Counted from the stretch's first letter, positions 54,842 to 63,346 are shown. The stretch is DNA of 64,000 bases from Arthrobacter saudimassiliensis (GCA_900016675.1 LN483070.1:682001-746000); one strand, 5' to 3'. Translations and numbers: made by a program. The notes: generated from the letters alone by a model not told the origin.

Positions 54842-56120
54842 GTGTACTGCCCAGGCAGGTTGGTTGAGTTCGTGTGACGACACGATCTGAATTGAAGGGA
54901 TGACGAAGGCCTCCCGATGTGGAGTGGAGCTGTCTAAGAAACCGCTTCACAAACAGGAGGCCTTCATGTCCCACGCTAGTGCAGCACTGACGCCTAAAGC
55001 ACGTCTGAGCCTCGCCAAGCTCATCGTCGATGAGTTCGTGTGACGACACGATCTGAATTGAAGGGATGACGAAGGCCTCCCGATGTGGAGTGGAGCTGTC
55101 TAAGAAACCGCTTCACAAACAGGAGGCCTTCATGTCCCACGCTAGTGCAGCACTGACGCCTAAAGCACGTCTGAGCCTCGCCAAGCTCATCGTCGATGAG
55201 GGGTGGAGCGTGGCCGCTGCGGCAAAGATGTACATGGTCTCGTGGCCGACGGCCAATCGCTGGTCTGACCGCTATCGCGTCCACGGCAAGGACGGGATGA
55301 TTGACAAGCCCAGCCGGCCCCGGACAAGCCCGAACCGCACCCCGCAGGCTGTGGTCAAGAAGATCGTGGCGCTGCGCTGGCGCAAGCGTTTGGGCCCGGT
55401 TCAGATCGCCCACCGGCTGGGTTTGGCCGCCTCAACCGTGCACGCCGTGCTGGTCCGATGCCGGATCAACCGGTTGCGCCATATCGACAGGGTTACCCGG
55501 GAACCGATCCGCCGGTACGAACACTCACACCCCGGCGCGATGATCCATGTGGACGTCACGAAGTTCGGCAACATCCCCGACGGTGGCGGGCACCGACTGG
55601 TGGGAAGGGTGCAAGGCAGGAAGAACCGTTCGGCAACGCCTGATAAGCCGCGCAATGCCCACCGCAACCCGAAAATGGGTACCGCTTTCGTGCACACCGT
55701 CATCGATGACCACTCAAGGATCGCCTACGCCGAGATCCACGACGACGAGAAATCAGTCACGGCCATCGGAGTGCTCGAACGGGCCGCGGCCTGGTTCGCC
55801 GACCGCGGCGTCACCGTGGAGCGGGTCTTATCGGACAACGGGTCTGCCTACCGCTCACATGCATGGCGCGACAAATGCGCCGAACTGGGCATCACGCCCA
55901 AGCGCACCCGACCCTATCGGCCCCAGACCAACGGCAAGATCGAGCGGTTCCACCGCACCCTGAACGACGGATGGGCCTACGCCCGTTTCTATGCCAATGA
56001 AACCGCCCGCCGCGAAGCATTATCGGGTTGGGTCCATGAGTACAATCACCACAGACCCCACACTGCAATCGGGAACCAGCCACCCATCAGCCGCTTAACT
56101 AACCTCGCTGGGCAGTACAG
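54842..56120 (+). mobile_element. IS481-family insertion sequence
   Basis: Terminal inverted repeats of 19 bases (54843-54861, TGTACTGCCCAGGCAGGTT, and 56101-56119) match at 17 positions and end in TGT/ACA. CTAG at 54838-54841 and 56121-56124 flanks the element as a 4-base target duplication; IS481 is known to prefer NCTAGN. Length about 1279 bases including a 166-base internal duplication. Confidence 0.88.
54865..55196 (+). repeat. 166-bp tandem duplication in the IS left end
   Basis: Bases 54865-55030 are repeated at 55031-55196, with TGAG at each breakpoint. The first copy carries a truncated transposase start (ATG 54966, stopping after about 25 codons); the second leads into the full gene. 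Confidence 0.93.
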
Positions 56121-56124
56121 CTAG
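55132..56124 (+). CDS. IS481-family transposase
   Basis: A 330-residue DDE transposase. An N-terminal HTH region (WSVAAAAKMYMVSWPTANRWSDRYR) is followed by the catalytic core with Asp in MIHVDVTKF, Asp in VLSDNGSAYRS and Glu in TNGKIERFHRTL. AGGAGG lies 7 bases before ATG 55132. Its TAG stop comes from the flanking CTAG, not from the element. It looks intact and could be active. Confidence 0.93.
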   Translation: MSHASAALTPKARLSLAKLIVDEGWSVAAAAKMYMVSWPTANRWSDRYRVHGKDGMIDKPSRPRTSPNRTPQAVVKKIVALRWRKRLGPVQIAHRLGLAASTVHAVLVRCRINRLRHIDRVTREPIRRYEHSHPGAMIHVDVTKFGNIPDGGGHRLVGRVQGRKNRSATPDKPRNAHRNPKMGTAFVHTVIDDHSRIAYAEIHDDEKSVTAIGVLERAAAWFADRGVTVERVLSDNGSAYRSHAWRDKCAELGITPKRTRPYRPQTNGKIERFHRTLNDGWAYARFYANETARREALSGWVHEYNHHRPHTAIGNQPPISRLTNLAGQYS

Positions 56125-57473
56125 TCGAGCGCCGCCTCCCGGGTTTCCGGTGCCCGCCGGGCCATCCACAGCACCGCCAGCAGCACCAGGAGCCCCGCGA
56201 GGGCGAAGGAGAGCGGCAGCCCCAGGTACGGCCAGAGGACGGATACGAACAGCAGCGGACCGAACCCGGCCGCCCCGCGGGAGGCGGTGGAGGCCCAGCC
56301 GAAGCCCGCCGCCCGCAGGTGGGTCGGATACAGCTCGGAGACATAGGTGTACAGGACGGGGATCGCTACCTGGACCACCACACCGTAGGCGAGGAGGCAG
56401 GCCAGCACGGCCGCCGGCACGTCCGTGACCAGCCCCACCAGGACCAGCAGCGCCGCGGCCAGCGGGGCGGCAATGCCCAGCACCGGCTTGCGGCCGAACC
56501 GGTCCACCAGCAGGGCCGCCGTAACCACGCCCAGCAGCCCGGCCGCCGCCATGCCCGACGTGGTGAGGAAGGCGGCCGAGGCCTCGTAGCCGGCGTCGAC
56601 CAGGATCTTCGGCATCCACTGGTTCGCGAGGTAGTAGACCAGCAGGATGGCCATGAACAGGGCCCAGGCCACTCCGGTCACCACCGGATTCCAGCGCCAC
56701 AGGTCCCGGAGCTGGCGGCCCAGGGCCGCCGGGCCGACCCGCTCGGCGGGAGCGGCGTCGGGCATCCGCCACGGCCGCTGCTCCGCGCCGGTGGCGCGGA
56801 CCAGGCCGTCGATCACGGCCCGGGCCTCTTCCGTCCGTCCCCGCCGCACCAGGAAGAGTGGAGACTCGGGAACGGAGCGGCGCACCCAGAACACCAGCAG
56901 GGCCGGCAGCACCATGACCAGCATGGTCCACCGCCAGTCGGCGACCGTTGCCATGATCAGCGCCGACACGGCGCCGCAGAGCGCCGCGCCCACCGGCCAC
57001 CAGCCGTCCATCGCCGCCAGCACCCGGCCACGCTGGCGGCGGGGCGTGAACTCACCCACCAGCGCATAGTCCACGGGGACACATCCGCCCAGTCCGAAGC
57101 CGGCCAGGAACCGGAACACGCAGAACCAGGCGATGTCCGGGGAGAACGCGCCGGCTACGGTGAAGACCGAGAAGACGAGCAGCGTTGCGGAGAAGGCCGC
57201 CTTGCGGCCGATCAAATCGGCGATCGAGCCCCACACGAACGCTCCGATGGCCATGCCCAGCAGGTTGGCGGTGCCGATCCAGGCCGCCTGGGCCGGAGCG
57301 AGGTCCCAATGGTCCGAGAGCAGCGGGATCAGGACGCCGTTGAGCGTCACGTCCCACGCGTCGAACATGAAACCGAGGCCGCCGATCAGGAAGATGCGGC
57401 CCTGGACACGCCAGCGCCAGGGAAGGTCCTGCACCACCTGGTCGCCGGTGGGCAGGAGCTGGGATGTGGTCAT
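56121..57473 (-). CDS. MFS sugar/organic acid transporter
   Basis: A 450-residue 12-helix major facilitator of the sugar porter/aromatic acid type, with GSIADLIGRKAAFSATLL after TM2 and VDRFGRKPVLG in the second half. It starts at ATG 57473 with a weak ribosome site. Its stop lies in the CTAG copied by the insertion element; before insertion its stop and the E2 stop would have overlapped in ACTAGT. Substrate unknown. Confidence 0.9.
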   Translation of the reverse strand: MTTSQLLPTGDQVVQDLPWRWRVQGRIFLIGGLGFMFDAWDVTLNGVLIPLLSDHWDLAPAQAAWIGTANLLGMAIGAFVWGSIADLIGRKAAFSATLLVFSVFTVAGAFSPDIAWFCVFRFLAGFGLGGCVPVDYALVGEFTPRRQRGRVLAAMDGWWPVGAALCGAVSALIMATVADWRWTMLVMVLPALLVFWVRRSVPESPLFLVRRGRTEEARAVIDGLVRATGAEQRPWRMPDAAPAERVGPAALGRQLRDLWRWNPVVTGVAWALFMAILLVYYLANQWMPKILVDAGYEASAAFLTTSGMAAAGLLGVVTAALLVDRFGRKPVLGIAAPLAAALLVLVGLVTDVPAAVLACLLAYGVVVQVAIPVLYTYVSELYPTHLRAAGFGWASTASRGAAGFGPLLFVSVLWPYLGLPLSFALAGLLVLLAVLWMARRAPETREAALD

Positions 57474-57560
57474 GGGCGTTGGGCTTTCGGGCTGCGGGAG
57501 GACAGGTCGGCTGTCACTCTACTCTGCTGTCCGGGCACCTCCGGGCCGGGACGTCCGGGG

Positions 57561-58334
57561 TCAGTAATCCACACGGCGGCCGAAGGCGGGTGGAGCCTGC
57601 GGCTTCGTGCGGCAGGCCAGCCGCCCGCGCAGCCGGGCGTAGACGTGGGGCTGCAGCGAGAGATCGGCTGCGAACTGCTCCACGGAACGAAAAGGGCCGC
57701 GCTCCCGGCGCAGCTCCACGGCCTGCTGCGCCAGATCGGCCGTGAGGCCCGGCAGCGCGGCCAGCTCCGCGACTGCCGCGGAATTGATGTCGACGGCGGC
57801 CCCGGCGGCGGCAGAGTTCCCGGCAGGCGCTGTCCGCGCCGCCGCGGCCGACTTCGCGGGGGCTGTGGCTTCGGAGCCGCCCGCAGCCGGTCGAGTGCCG
57901 GACGCGGCACCTGAAAGGCGGGCGGAGGACCGGTGGCTGCTGTGCCGGGCGCCTGCGCGCCGGGCACTGCGGCGCTGCCACTTGATGCTCAGGTACTCCG
58001 GATTCACGTGCACGGCGAAGGCCGTGGTGCCGATCCAGCATAGGAAAATGAACCAGTAGAAACCGTCCCGGCTCACCAGCCCGCCGGTGTCCATCATCCA
58101 GAACGCGGTGACATAGGCTGCGCAGAACAGCAGTGAGATCAGCACCCAGGGGAAGCGGCGGGCCCGGGTGGAGACCCACAACAGGATCCACGGCCCTGCG
58201 AAACCGAAGGATCCCGCGCACAGGACCACCCACAGGCTTTCCCACGCCTTCCAGACGGTGGGCGGTTCCGCCGGCCAGGGGGCGGCTTCCATCGCCGCCC
58301 GGCGGCTTCGGCGGGTGCCGGCGTCGTTGGCCAT
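57561..58334 (-). CDS. Membrane protein with C-terminal helix-hairpin-helix domain and GRRVDY tail
   Basis: A 257-residue protein: about three membrane segments (residues 30-115) ending in a HVNPEYLSIKWQRR linker, an Ala/Ser/Arg-rich stretch, then a ComEA-like helix-hairpin-helix domain (VDINSAAVAELAALPGLT to YARLRGRL). The last residues are PPAFGRRVDY. It overlaps the preceding HhH gene by 1 base (TGATG). The HhH may bind DNA or a protein; it belongs with the Ycf46/Ycf35 module by position and by its C-terminal tail. Confidence 0.82.
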   Translation of the reverse strand: MANDAGTRRSRRAAMEAAPWPAEPPTVWKAWESLWVVLCAGSFGFAGPWILLWVSTRARRFPWVLISLLFCAAYVTAFWMMDTGGLVSRDGFYWFIFLCWIGTTAFAVHVNPEYLSIKWQRRSARRAGARHSSHRSSARLSGAASGTRPAAGGSEATAPAKSAAAARTAPAGNSAAAGAAVDINSAAVAELAALPGLTADLAQQAVELRRERGPFRSVEQFAADLSLQPHVYARLRGRLACRTKPQAPPAFGRRVDY

Positions 58335-58795
58335 CAGTAATCCACCCTCCGGCCGAAGGCGGGCACGTCCCGCTCCGGCCCGGCGGGACCGACGTGGGGA
58401 GCGGGGCCGAAACGGACGGCGCCCCTCAGCCGGTCGAGCCTGCGCGGCCCCAGGCCCACGCGGTCGCCGAAGTCCTGCAGGGAGGAAAACGGTTTCTCGC
58501 TGCGCCGCTCGACCGCGCGGGCGGCGCGTGTGCGCCCAATGCCGGGCAGACTCATCAGCTCCGTCACCGGCGCCGAGTTGACGTCGACGAGGGAACCGGC
58601 CCGCCCGGACCTGCTCCCGGCGTCGGCCGGCCCGTGCCCGGCGGACGCCGCTGTCTCGGCGCTCTCGGCGAAGTAGGAGTCAGGCTGCAGCGCCGGGTCG
58701 GCAAGCAGCTCAGCTGCCGGTCCGCTGTGTCCCTCCGCCCGGTCGAAGGAGGCGCGCGCCCGGGCGCCCGCCCGGCGGCGTCCCAAACGCATCAT
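58334..58795 (-). CDS. Helix-hairpin-helix protein with GRRVDY tail (probably 3' part of a split gene)
   Basis: 153 residues: Arg-rich start, ASFDRAEGHSGPAAELLADP region (lying in the 155-bp inverted repeat), HhH domain (VDVNSAPVTELMSLPGIGRTRAARAV) and tail DVPAFGRRVDY. It lacks the membrane part of its paralogue at 57561. That part is found in frame, with the same linker sequence, in the opposite-strand gene at 59287: flipping the segment between the repeats would rebuild a 262-residue membrane-HhH protein. ATG 58795 or 58792. Confidence 0.75.
   Translation of the reverse strand: MMRLGRRRAGARARASFDRAEGHSGPAAELLADPALQPDSYFAESAETAASAGHGPADAGSRSGRAGSLVDVNSAPVTELMSLPGIGRTRAARAVERRSEKPFSSLQDFGDRVGLGPRRLDRLRGAVRFGPAPHVGPAGPERDVPAFGRRVDY
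58601..58755. repeat. Left copy of a 155-bp inverted repeat
   Basis: Exact reverse complement of 59654-59808. It lies inside the HhH gene. The 898 bases between the copies hold the DUF1257 gene and the membrane-segment gene. Confidence 0.93.
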
Positions 58796-58820
58796 CCACC
58801 CACCTATCGAAAGAGGCATC

Positions 58821-59300
58821 ATGAGCGTCTCCCTCGTGCTCGTCCCGGCAGTCCTGGCCGGGCTGCCCGCCGTCATCGGAGCCGCCGCGAACCTGCGCGG
58901 CGCCGTATCGGACGCCGCGGCGCAGGGCCCGGAGCCGCATGAGGTCCGGGTGCGGACCCGCATGAAGGACATCGGGCTGCTGACTGCGGCCGCGGAACAG
59001 ACCGGCGGCATCATCAGGGAAGCCGGGGATCACCGCCTCATGGTCGAGTGGCCCGGGATCACGGCGATCTTCACCCGCGACGACGAGGGCATCTGGGGCG
59101 CCCACCTTGACGGTCCCGACGCCGGGGCCGAAGCCGCCGTCGAGCTCCTGCAGCGGCTCGACAACGCGTACGCACGGCAGGTCCAGCAGGCACTCGTCCA
59201 GCGGCTGAAGGAGCGCGTTGACGGCGCCGGACTGCAGCTGCAGTCCGAACAGGTGGAGGAGGACGAGACGGTGACGCTGGTCCTGAATGTCCGCAGCTGA
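58821..59300 (+). CDS. Ycf35-like DUF1257 protein
   Basis: A 159-residue protein. A short hydrophobic/alanine-rich start precedes VRTRMKDIGLLTAAAEQTG, VEWPGITAIFTRDDEG and LLQRLDNAYARQVQQALVQRLKE, ending in EEDETVTLVLNVRS, the pattern of the DUF1257/Ycf35 family. In cyanobacteria such genes lie next to DUF2997 and are linked to the Ycf46 ATPase. GAAAGAGG lies before the ATG. It is on the opposite strand from the ATPase and DUF2997, as expected if this segment was inverted. Confidence 0.8.
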   Translation: MSVSLVLVPAVLAGLPAVIGAAANLRGAVSDAAAQGPEPHEVRVRTRMKDIGLLTAAAEQTGGIIREAGDHRLMVEWPGITAIFTRDDEGIWGAHLDGPDAGAEAAVELLQRLDNAYARQVQQALVQRLKERVDGAGLQLQSEQVEEDETVTLVLNVRS

Positions 59301-60207
59301 GACCGTGGCCGGCATGCCTGCGCCGGGCACCGCCGCCCCGCCCGTCCCGGCACCCGGATGGCTGCTGACGCGCAGCGCCTGGCTGGCCGGGCCGGTGTTC
59401 AGCGCCGGGCTGCTCACCGGGCCGCTGCTGCTGGTCCTCGGCCGCCGCGCCGGGCTGCCCCGGTTCCTCTGGCTGGGCGGGTTCTACACCGCCGCCCTGA
59501 TACCGGCCTTCCTGATGAGCGTGGAGGCCGGACCGATCATGCGGACGGTCCTCTGGGTCATCGGCTCGCTGCACTGCCTTGCCCTCAATCCGCAGTGGCT
59601 GCGTAACCGGTGGCAGGCCCAGGGCGGAACGTCCCGCTCCCGTAGGGACGACGGCGCCTCCTTCGACCGGGCGGAGGGACACAGCGGACCGGCAGCTGAG
59701 CTGCTTGCCGACCCGGCGCTGCAGCCTGACTCCTACTTCGCCGAGAGCGCCGAGACAGCGGCGTCCGCCGGGCACGGGCCGGCCGACGCCGGGAGCAGGT
59801 CCGGGCGGTCGGCCAGGTACGGTCCGTCGGCGAGCAGGTCGGTGGCGTCCAGCAGAGCGGCGATGTCGGGCCGTTCCCGGGCCCAGCGCACCAGATCCGC
59901 GTGGGTGTACCCGGTGAAGGTCATGACGCCCAGGCCGGCGGACCGGAATCCGGCGGCGATGACGGCGGCTCCGGCGGCCTGCTCAAACGGTTCCCCGCCC
60001 AGCAGGGTCAACCCTTCTGCGCCGGCCCGAAGGGCCTGCTCCGCGAAGCTGCGGGCCAGATCCCCGGCCCCGGCCTGCGTGCCGCCGCGGCTGGTCCACA
60101 GGTGCGGGTTGAAACACCCGGGGCAGCGGATGCCGCAGCCCTGCAGCCACAACGCCGCCCGCGTTCCCGGGCCTTCGGCGTTGGTTGCCGGCAGGAAGCG
60201 GGCGTAG
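59287..60207 (+). pseudogene. Membrane part of a split membrane-HhH gene, running into chimeric sequence
   Basis: ATG 59287 overlaps the DUF1257 stop by 14 bases. Residues 1-122 have three membrane segments and end LHCLALNPQWLRNRWQ, homologous to FAVHVNPEYLSIKWQ of the 57561 protein. From 59654 the frame enters the copied HhH fragment and after 59808 reads antisense through the radical-SAM gene to a stop at 60207, so the last 130 or so residues are not genuine. With the inverted segment flipped it would join the HhH gene in frame. Confidence 0.75.
59654..59808. repeat. Right copy of a 155-bp inverted repeat
   Basis: Exact reverse complement of 58601-58755. Its right edge (GTCCGGGCGG, 59799-59808) is shared with the radical-SAM gene coding for DRPD, where that gene is cut. 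Confidence 0.93.
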
Positions 60208-60314
60208 CGCACGGTGTGTGCGGGAGCCGGGGCCGGCGGTGTGCTGTTCCACGGCGCGGGGCCGGGCCGGACGCCGCTTCCGCGGCGGACCGGGTCAGGA
60301 AGAGGTGTGGTCAT
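59733..60314 (-). CDS. Radical-SAM activase-like protein (4Fe-4S single cluster), C-terminally truncated
   Basis: A 193-residue NrdG/PflA-like protein. The cluster motif CxxxCxxC is in LQGCGIRCPGCFNPHLW and the SAM-binding GGEP in LLGGEPFEQA. Native sequence ends at LLADGPYLADRPD (about residue 168); relatives continue with some 40 more residues, but here 25 foreign residues encoded by the inverted repeat follow. ATG 60314 overlaps the DUF2997 gene by 20 bases. It could generate a radical on, or modify, a partner protein of the module; truncation may abolish activity. Confidence 0.82.
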   Translation of the reverse strand: MTTPLPDPVRRGSGVRPGPAPWNSTPPAPAPAHTVRYARFLPATNAEGPGTRAALWLQGCGIRCPGCFNPHLWTSRGGTQAGAGDLARSFAEQALRAGAEGLTLLGGEPFEQAAGAAVIAAGFRSAGLGVMTFTGYTHADLVRWARERPDIAALLDATDLLADGPYLADRPDLLPASAGPCPADAAVSALSAK

Positions 60315-60507
60315 TGCGGACGGCGGTGTGGGTTTCCGTGCGGCTGCGTGCATGGTCCTCGGTGTAGCTGCTGGACTGCGTTTCGGCGTCCAGCAGGTCC
60401 TCGAGGACGGTGATGAAGTCGAGGCACTCGTCACCGTAGATGTTGCGGGTCTCGGCGCCCACGGTTCCGTCGGGGCGTACGCTCACGATCAGCTGCCTGC
60501 GGTCCAT
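60295..60507 (-). CDS. DUF2997 family small protein
   Basis: A 70-residue protein with LIVSVRPDGTVGAETRNIYGDECLDFITVLEDLL, matching the DUF2997 pattern (a V-x-P-D-G strand pair then a conserved CLD helix), and a charged C-terminal extension. GGAGAGG precedes ATG 60507. DUF2997 genes typically neighbour Ycf35/DUF1257 genes. Function unknown. Confidence 0.85.
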   Translation of the reverse strand: MDRRQLIVSVRPDGTVGAETRNIYGDECLDFITVLEDLLDAETQSSSYTEDHARSRTETHTAVRNDHTSS

Positions 60508-60538
60508 TCGGTTCCTCTCCTTGCCTGCCGGGGTGACG

Positions 60539-62161
60539 CTAGAAATCCACGGTGCGCCCGCCGCGTCCGGCGGGGCCGGCCGGCGCGGCGGCCACGACGG
60601 CGGAGGGCGGGGCCGCCTCGGTGTCCAGGTCCTCCCGGGACGTGGCGCCGACGGCGCGCAGCTGCGCCCAGGACCGGATCCGCGCGATCTCCTCGGCCTG
60701 GGTCACAGAGAGGGGAACCGTGTTGAGGACGGCCCGTTCCAAGTCCTCCGGGGCGACCCGGCGGTGCTCGGCAAAGGCGTCGTAGAGGGCCGCTATGACG
60801 GCCTGCTCGATCTCGGCACCGGAGTAGCCCTGACTTGCGGCGACCAGGGTCCGCAGGAGGGCCGGGTCGGCCGCGGCGCCCTCCAACCCGTTGGCCCCCG
60901 TGGCCCGGCTGCGGGCCTGCAGCTCCCAGATCACCTCCCGCTCGGTGTCGGTGGGCAGGTCGACGAAGAAGATCTCATCGAAGCGTCCCTTCCGCAGGAA
61001 CTCCGCGGGCAGCCGGTCGATGTTGTTGGCGGTGGCCACCACGAAGACGGGGTGGCGCTTCTCCTGCATCCAGGTCAGGAAGGAGGCGAAGACGCGGGCC
61101 GTGGTGCCGGAGTCGCCGTCGGAGGTGGTGCCGGAGAAACCCTTCTCAATTTCGTCGATCCACAGCACGCACGGCGAGATGGCCTCCGCCGTGGCCAGGG
61201 CGCTGCGCATGTTCTGTTCGCTCGAGCCGACCAGCCCGGCGAACACCTTGCCAATGTCCAGCCGCAGGAGCGGCAGCCCCCACGAGGCCGCGGTGGCCTT
61301 GGCGGTGAGGGATTTGCCGCAGCCGGGCACGCCGGTGATCAGGACACCCTTGGGCGAGGGCAGACCGAATTCCTCGGCCTCGCCCAGCCAGGAGCGCTGC
61401 CGGCGCGCCAGCCACCGCTTCAGGTTGTTGAGCCCGCCCACCTGGTCGAGGTCGATTCCGGCGTCCACGTACTCCAGCGATCCGGACTTGCGCACCGCCT
61501 GCCGCTTCTCCTGCAGGACGACGGCGACGTCCTCCGCTTCCAGCCGGCCGTCGTTGACCATGGCGCGGGCGAAGGCGTTCTCGGCCTCGGCCATGGTGAG
61601 CCCCAGCGCCGCCTGGACCAGGTTTTCCTTGTCATCGGCTTCCAGCTGCACGCTGATCGTCGCGCCGTTCTGTTCGATCATGGTGTCCAGCAGGGCGGCG
61701 ATCTCGACGCGGCCCGGAAGCGGGAAATCCAGGATGGCCACGGTCTTTTCCAGCTCCGGCGGAATCCGCAGGACGGGACCGCTGATCACCAGCAGCCGCG
61801 GCTGCTCCCCGGTGCGAAAGGCGGCGGCGACGTCGCGGACCCGGCGGACGACCTCGGGATCCGCGGGGCGCTGGTCGGTGCCGAAGAAGGCGTGCAGGTC
61901 GAAGAACACGAAGATTCCCGCATCGTCACTGCCCAGCACCGCTTCCAGCGCCCGGGCCGGGGCCGCAGTGTTGCCGCGCCCGCCGTCGACGGGCGAAACC
62001 AGGCCGTCGCCGGCGTTCCAGGTCCAGACCGGCCGCGGGCTGCGCTGCCGCTCCGCCACCGCGAGCACATCGGCGCGCAGCCTGGTCTCCTCGTGGGTCT
62101 GGATATAGACCACGGGCACCCGTGCCTTCAGCGCCTGCTCAAAGTCCTCAGCGAATCCCAT
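60539..62161 (-). CDS. Ycf46-like AAA+ ATPase
   Basis: A 540-residue AAA+ protein. The N-terminal half ([25 protein letters not shown] onward) is the degenerate domain characteristic of Ycf46; the C-terminal half has Walker A GVPGCGKS (Lys283), Walker [13 protein letters not shown], sensor [10 protein letters not shown] and arginine-finger [12 protein letters not shown]. It ends GRGGRTVDF, like the GRRVDY tails of the HhH proteins. GAGGGGGG lies before ATG 62161. Cyanobacterial Ycf46 affects CO2 uptake and photosynthesis; its role in non-photosynthetic bacteria is unknown. It heads the operon, followed by DUF2997 and the radical-SAM protein. Confidence 0.88.
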   Translation of the reverse strand: MGFAEDFEQALKARVPVVYIQTHEETRLRADVLAVAERQRSPRPVWTWNAGDGLVSPVDGGRGNTAAPARALEAVLGSDDAGIFVFFDLHAFFGTDQRPADPEVVRRVRDVAAAFRTGEQPRLLVISGPVLRIPPELEKTVAILDFPLPGRVEIAALLDTMIEQNGATISVQLEADDKENLVQAALGLTMAEAENAFARAMVNDGRLEAEDVAVVLQEKRQAVRKSGSLEYVDAGIDLDQVGGLNNLKRWLARRQRSWLGEAEEFGLPSPKGVLITGVPGCGKSLTAKATAASWGLPLLRLDIGKVFAGLVGSSEQNMRSALATAEAISPCVLWIDEIEKGFSGTTSDGDSGTTARVFASFLTWMQEKRHPVFVVATANNIDRLPAEFLRKGRFDEIFFVDLPTDTEREVIWELQARSRATGANGLEGAAADPALLRTLVAASQGYSGAEIEQAVIAALYDAFAEHRRVAPEDLERAVLNTVPLSVTQAEEIARIRSWAQLRAVGATSREDLDTEAAPPSAVVAAAPAGPAGRGGRTVDF

Positions 62162-62242
62162 TGCCCCCCTCATGTCATTGCGCCACAACTGTAACGCCCG
62201 CCGGCCGTGAACCACGGCACGTTCGCGGCTGCGAACCCCGCC

Positions 62243-63061
62243 TTACCCCATCCGGAGAAACTCCAGGCCCCAGCTGTCCGGGGTGTCGACCTGCACCCAG
62301 ACAGGCCCGGGGTTCCGGCTGCACCCCAGATCCCGCTCGGAGTCGACCGTCACAAGAAGCCCGTCCTCGTCCTCGTGATACAGCGCCATGTACGGAAGGT
62401 CCTGCTCCGGACCAAACTGCGACCAGTCCCAGACGGGGGCGAGGCTGCAGTCTTCAGAGCGCACCACGCCCGGGCCTTCTCCCCGGGCAAAGTACTCAAA
62501 GTCCTCCCCGAGGAACCTCATCTCCTCATCGACCGGAACGGCGGTGACCGGGATCGGTTCCAGGGCCCTCATGTCGATGCTCCAGTCACCGCCGGCCTCG
62601 ACGTAGAGGGTGTCCACTCCGTCCGGCAGCAGGGCCAGCCGCGGATCCGGCACCCAGAACCCGTCATAGTTCTCGTCCAGCGTGTGGCGCACCGGGCCGT
62701 CGGAGGAGGGCTCGATCCAGCTGACGCGGGTGGCGGAGTCGGTCTCGATGACGACCCGGACGGGCCGCGGGGCAGCACCGGAACCGGTCAGCTCCTCCGG
62801 CAAGGTCAGGACCGCCCGTCCGCCGGCTGCCCACCGATACCCGTCGTCGGTACGTTCCGGCGCCGGAGTCCGGGCGTAGCCGGGTTCCACCCAGGGGGCA
62901 GGCAGCGTTCCGGGCGCGGCGACCCGCCAGCCGACCGCGCCCACGGCGGAGGAGATGACGGACCGGGGGCCGGGCAGCAGGACCAGGGCGGCCAGCATCA
63001 ACACCCCGGCCAGCGAGGTGCCGATGGAAAAGCGGCGCATCCGCCTGTTCGCCCGGTCCAT
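62243..63061 (-). CDS. Hypothetical membrane-anchored exported protein
   Basis: A 272-residue protein with an Arg-rich start, one membrane segment (about residues 17-42) and an acidic extracellular beta-rich part ([48 protein letters not shown]). GAGGAGGA precedes ATG 63061. No family recognised. It is separated from the ATPase gene by about 80 bases and could be co-transcribed with it. Confidence 0.72.
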   Translation of the reverse strand: MDRANRRMRRFSIGTSLAGVLMLAALVLLPGPRSVISSAVGAVGWRVAAPGTLPAPWVEPGYARTPAPERTDDGYRWAAGGRAVLTLPEELTGSGAAPRPVRVVIETDSATRVSWIEPSSDGPVRHTLDENYDGFWVPDPRLALLPDGVDTLYVEAGGDWSIDMRALEPIPVTAVPVDEEMRFLGEDFEYFARGEGPGVVRSEDCSLAPVWDWSQFGPEQDLPYMALYHEDEDGLLVTVDSERDLGCSRNPGPVWVQVDTPDSWGLEFLRMG

Positions 63062-63346
63062 GTCTTCCTCCTCATGCGAGCGCGGACGCACAGGGAATCC
63101 GCTTCAGGAAGAGTACCCGGCCGCCGCCGTCGTCGCCGCCGCCGTCGTCACCGCCGGCCGCGCGCCCCGGCGGGGCCGCAAGGCGAGCCTCGGCGGGCGG
63201 CAATTGAGACCGCCGGCCGCGGTTCTGTTACCCGCGGCCTGCAGCCCGCCGCCGCCCCCGGCATAGACTGGCCCCAGGCCCGCCCGGCCCCGATCCGAGG
63301 CGCCGGAGGGTCCGTATCGCCGAACCCCATCATCTGGAGTGCCTTC

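Noticed and set aside
63062-63346. Possible ZTP riboswitch upstream of purH
   Set aside because: The region is structured and GC-rich, but I could not find the conserved pfl-motif segments.
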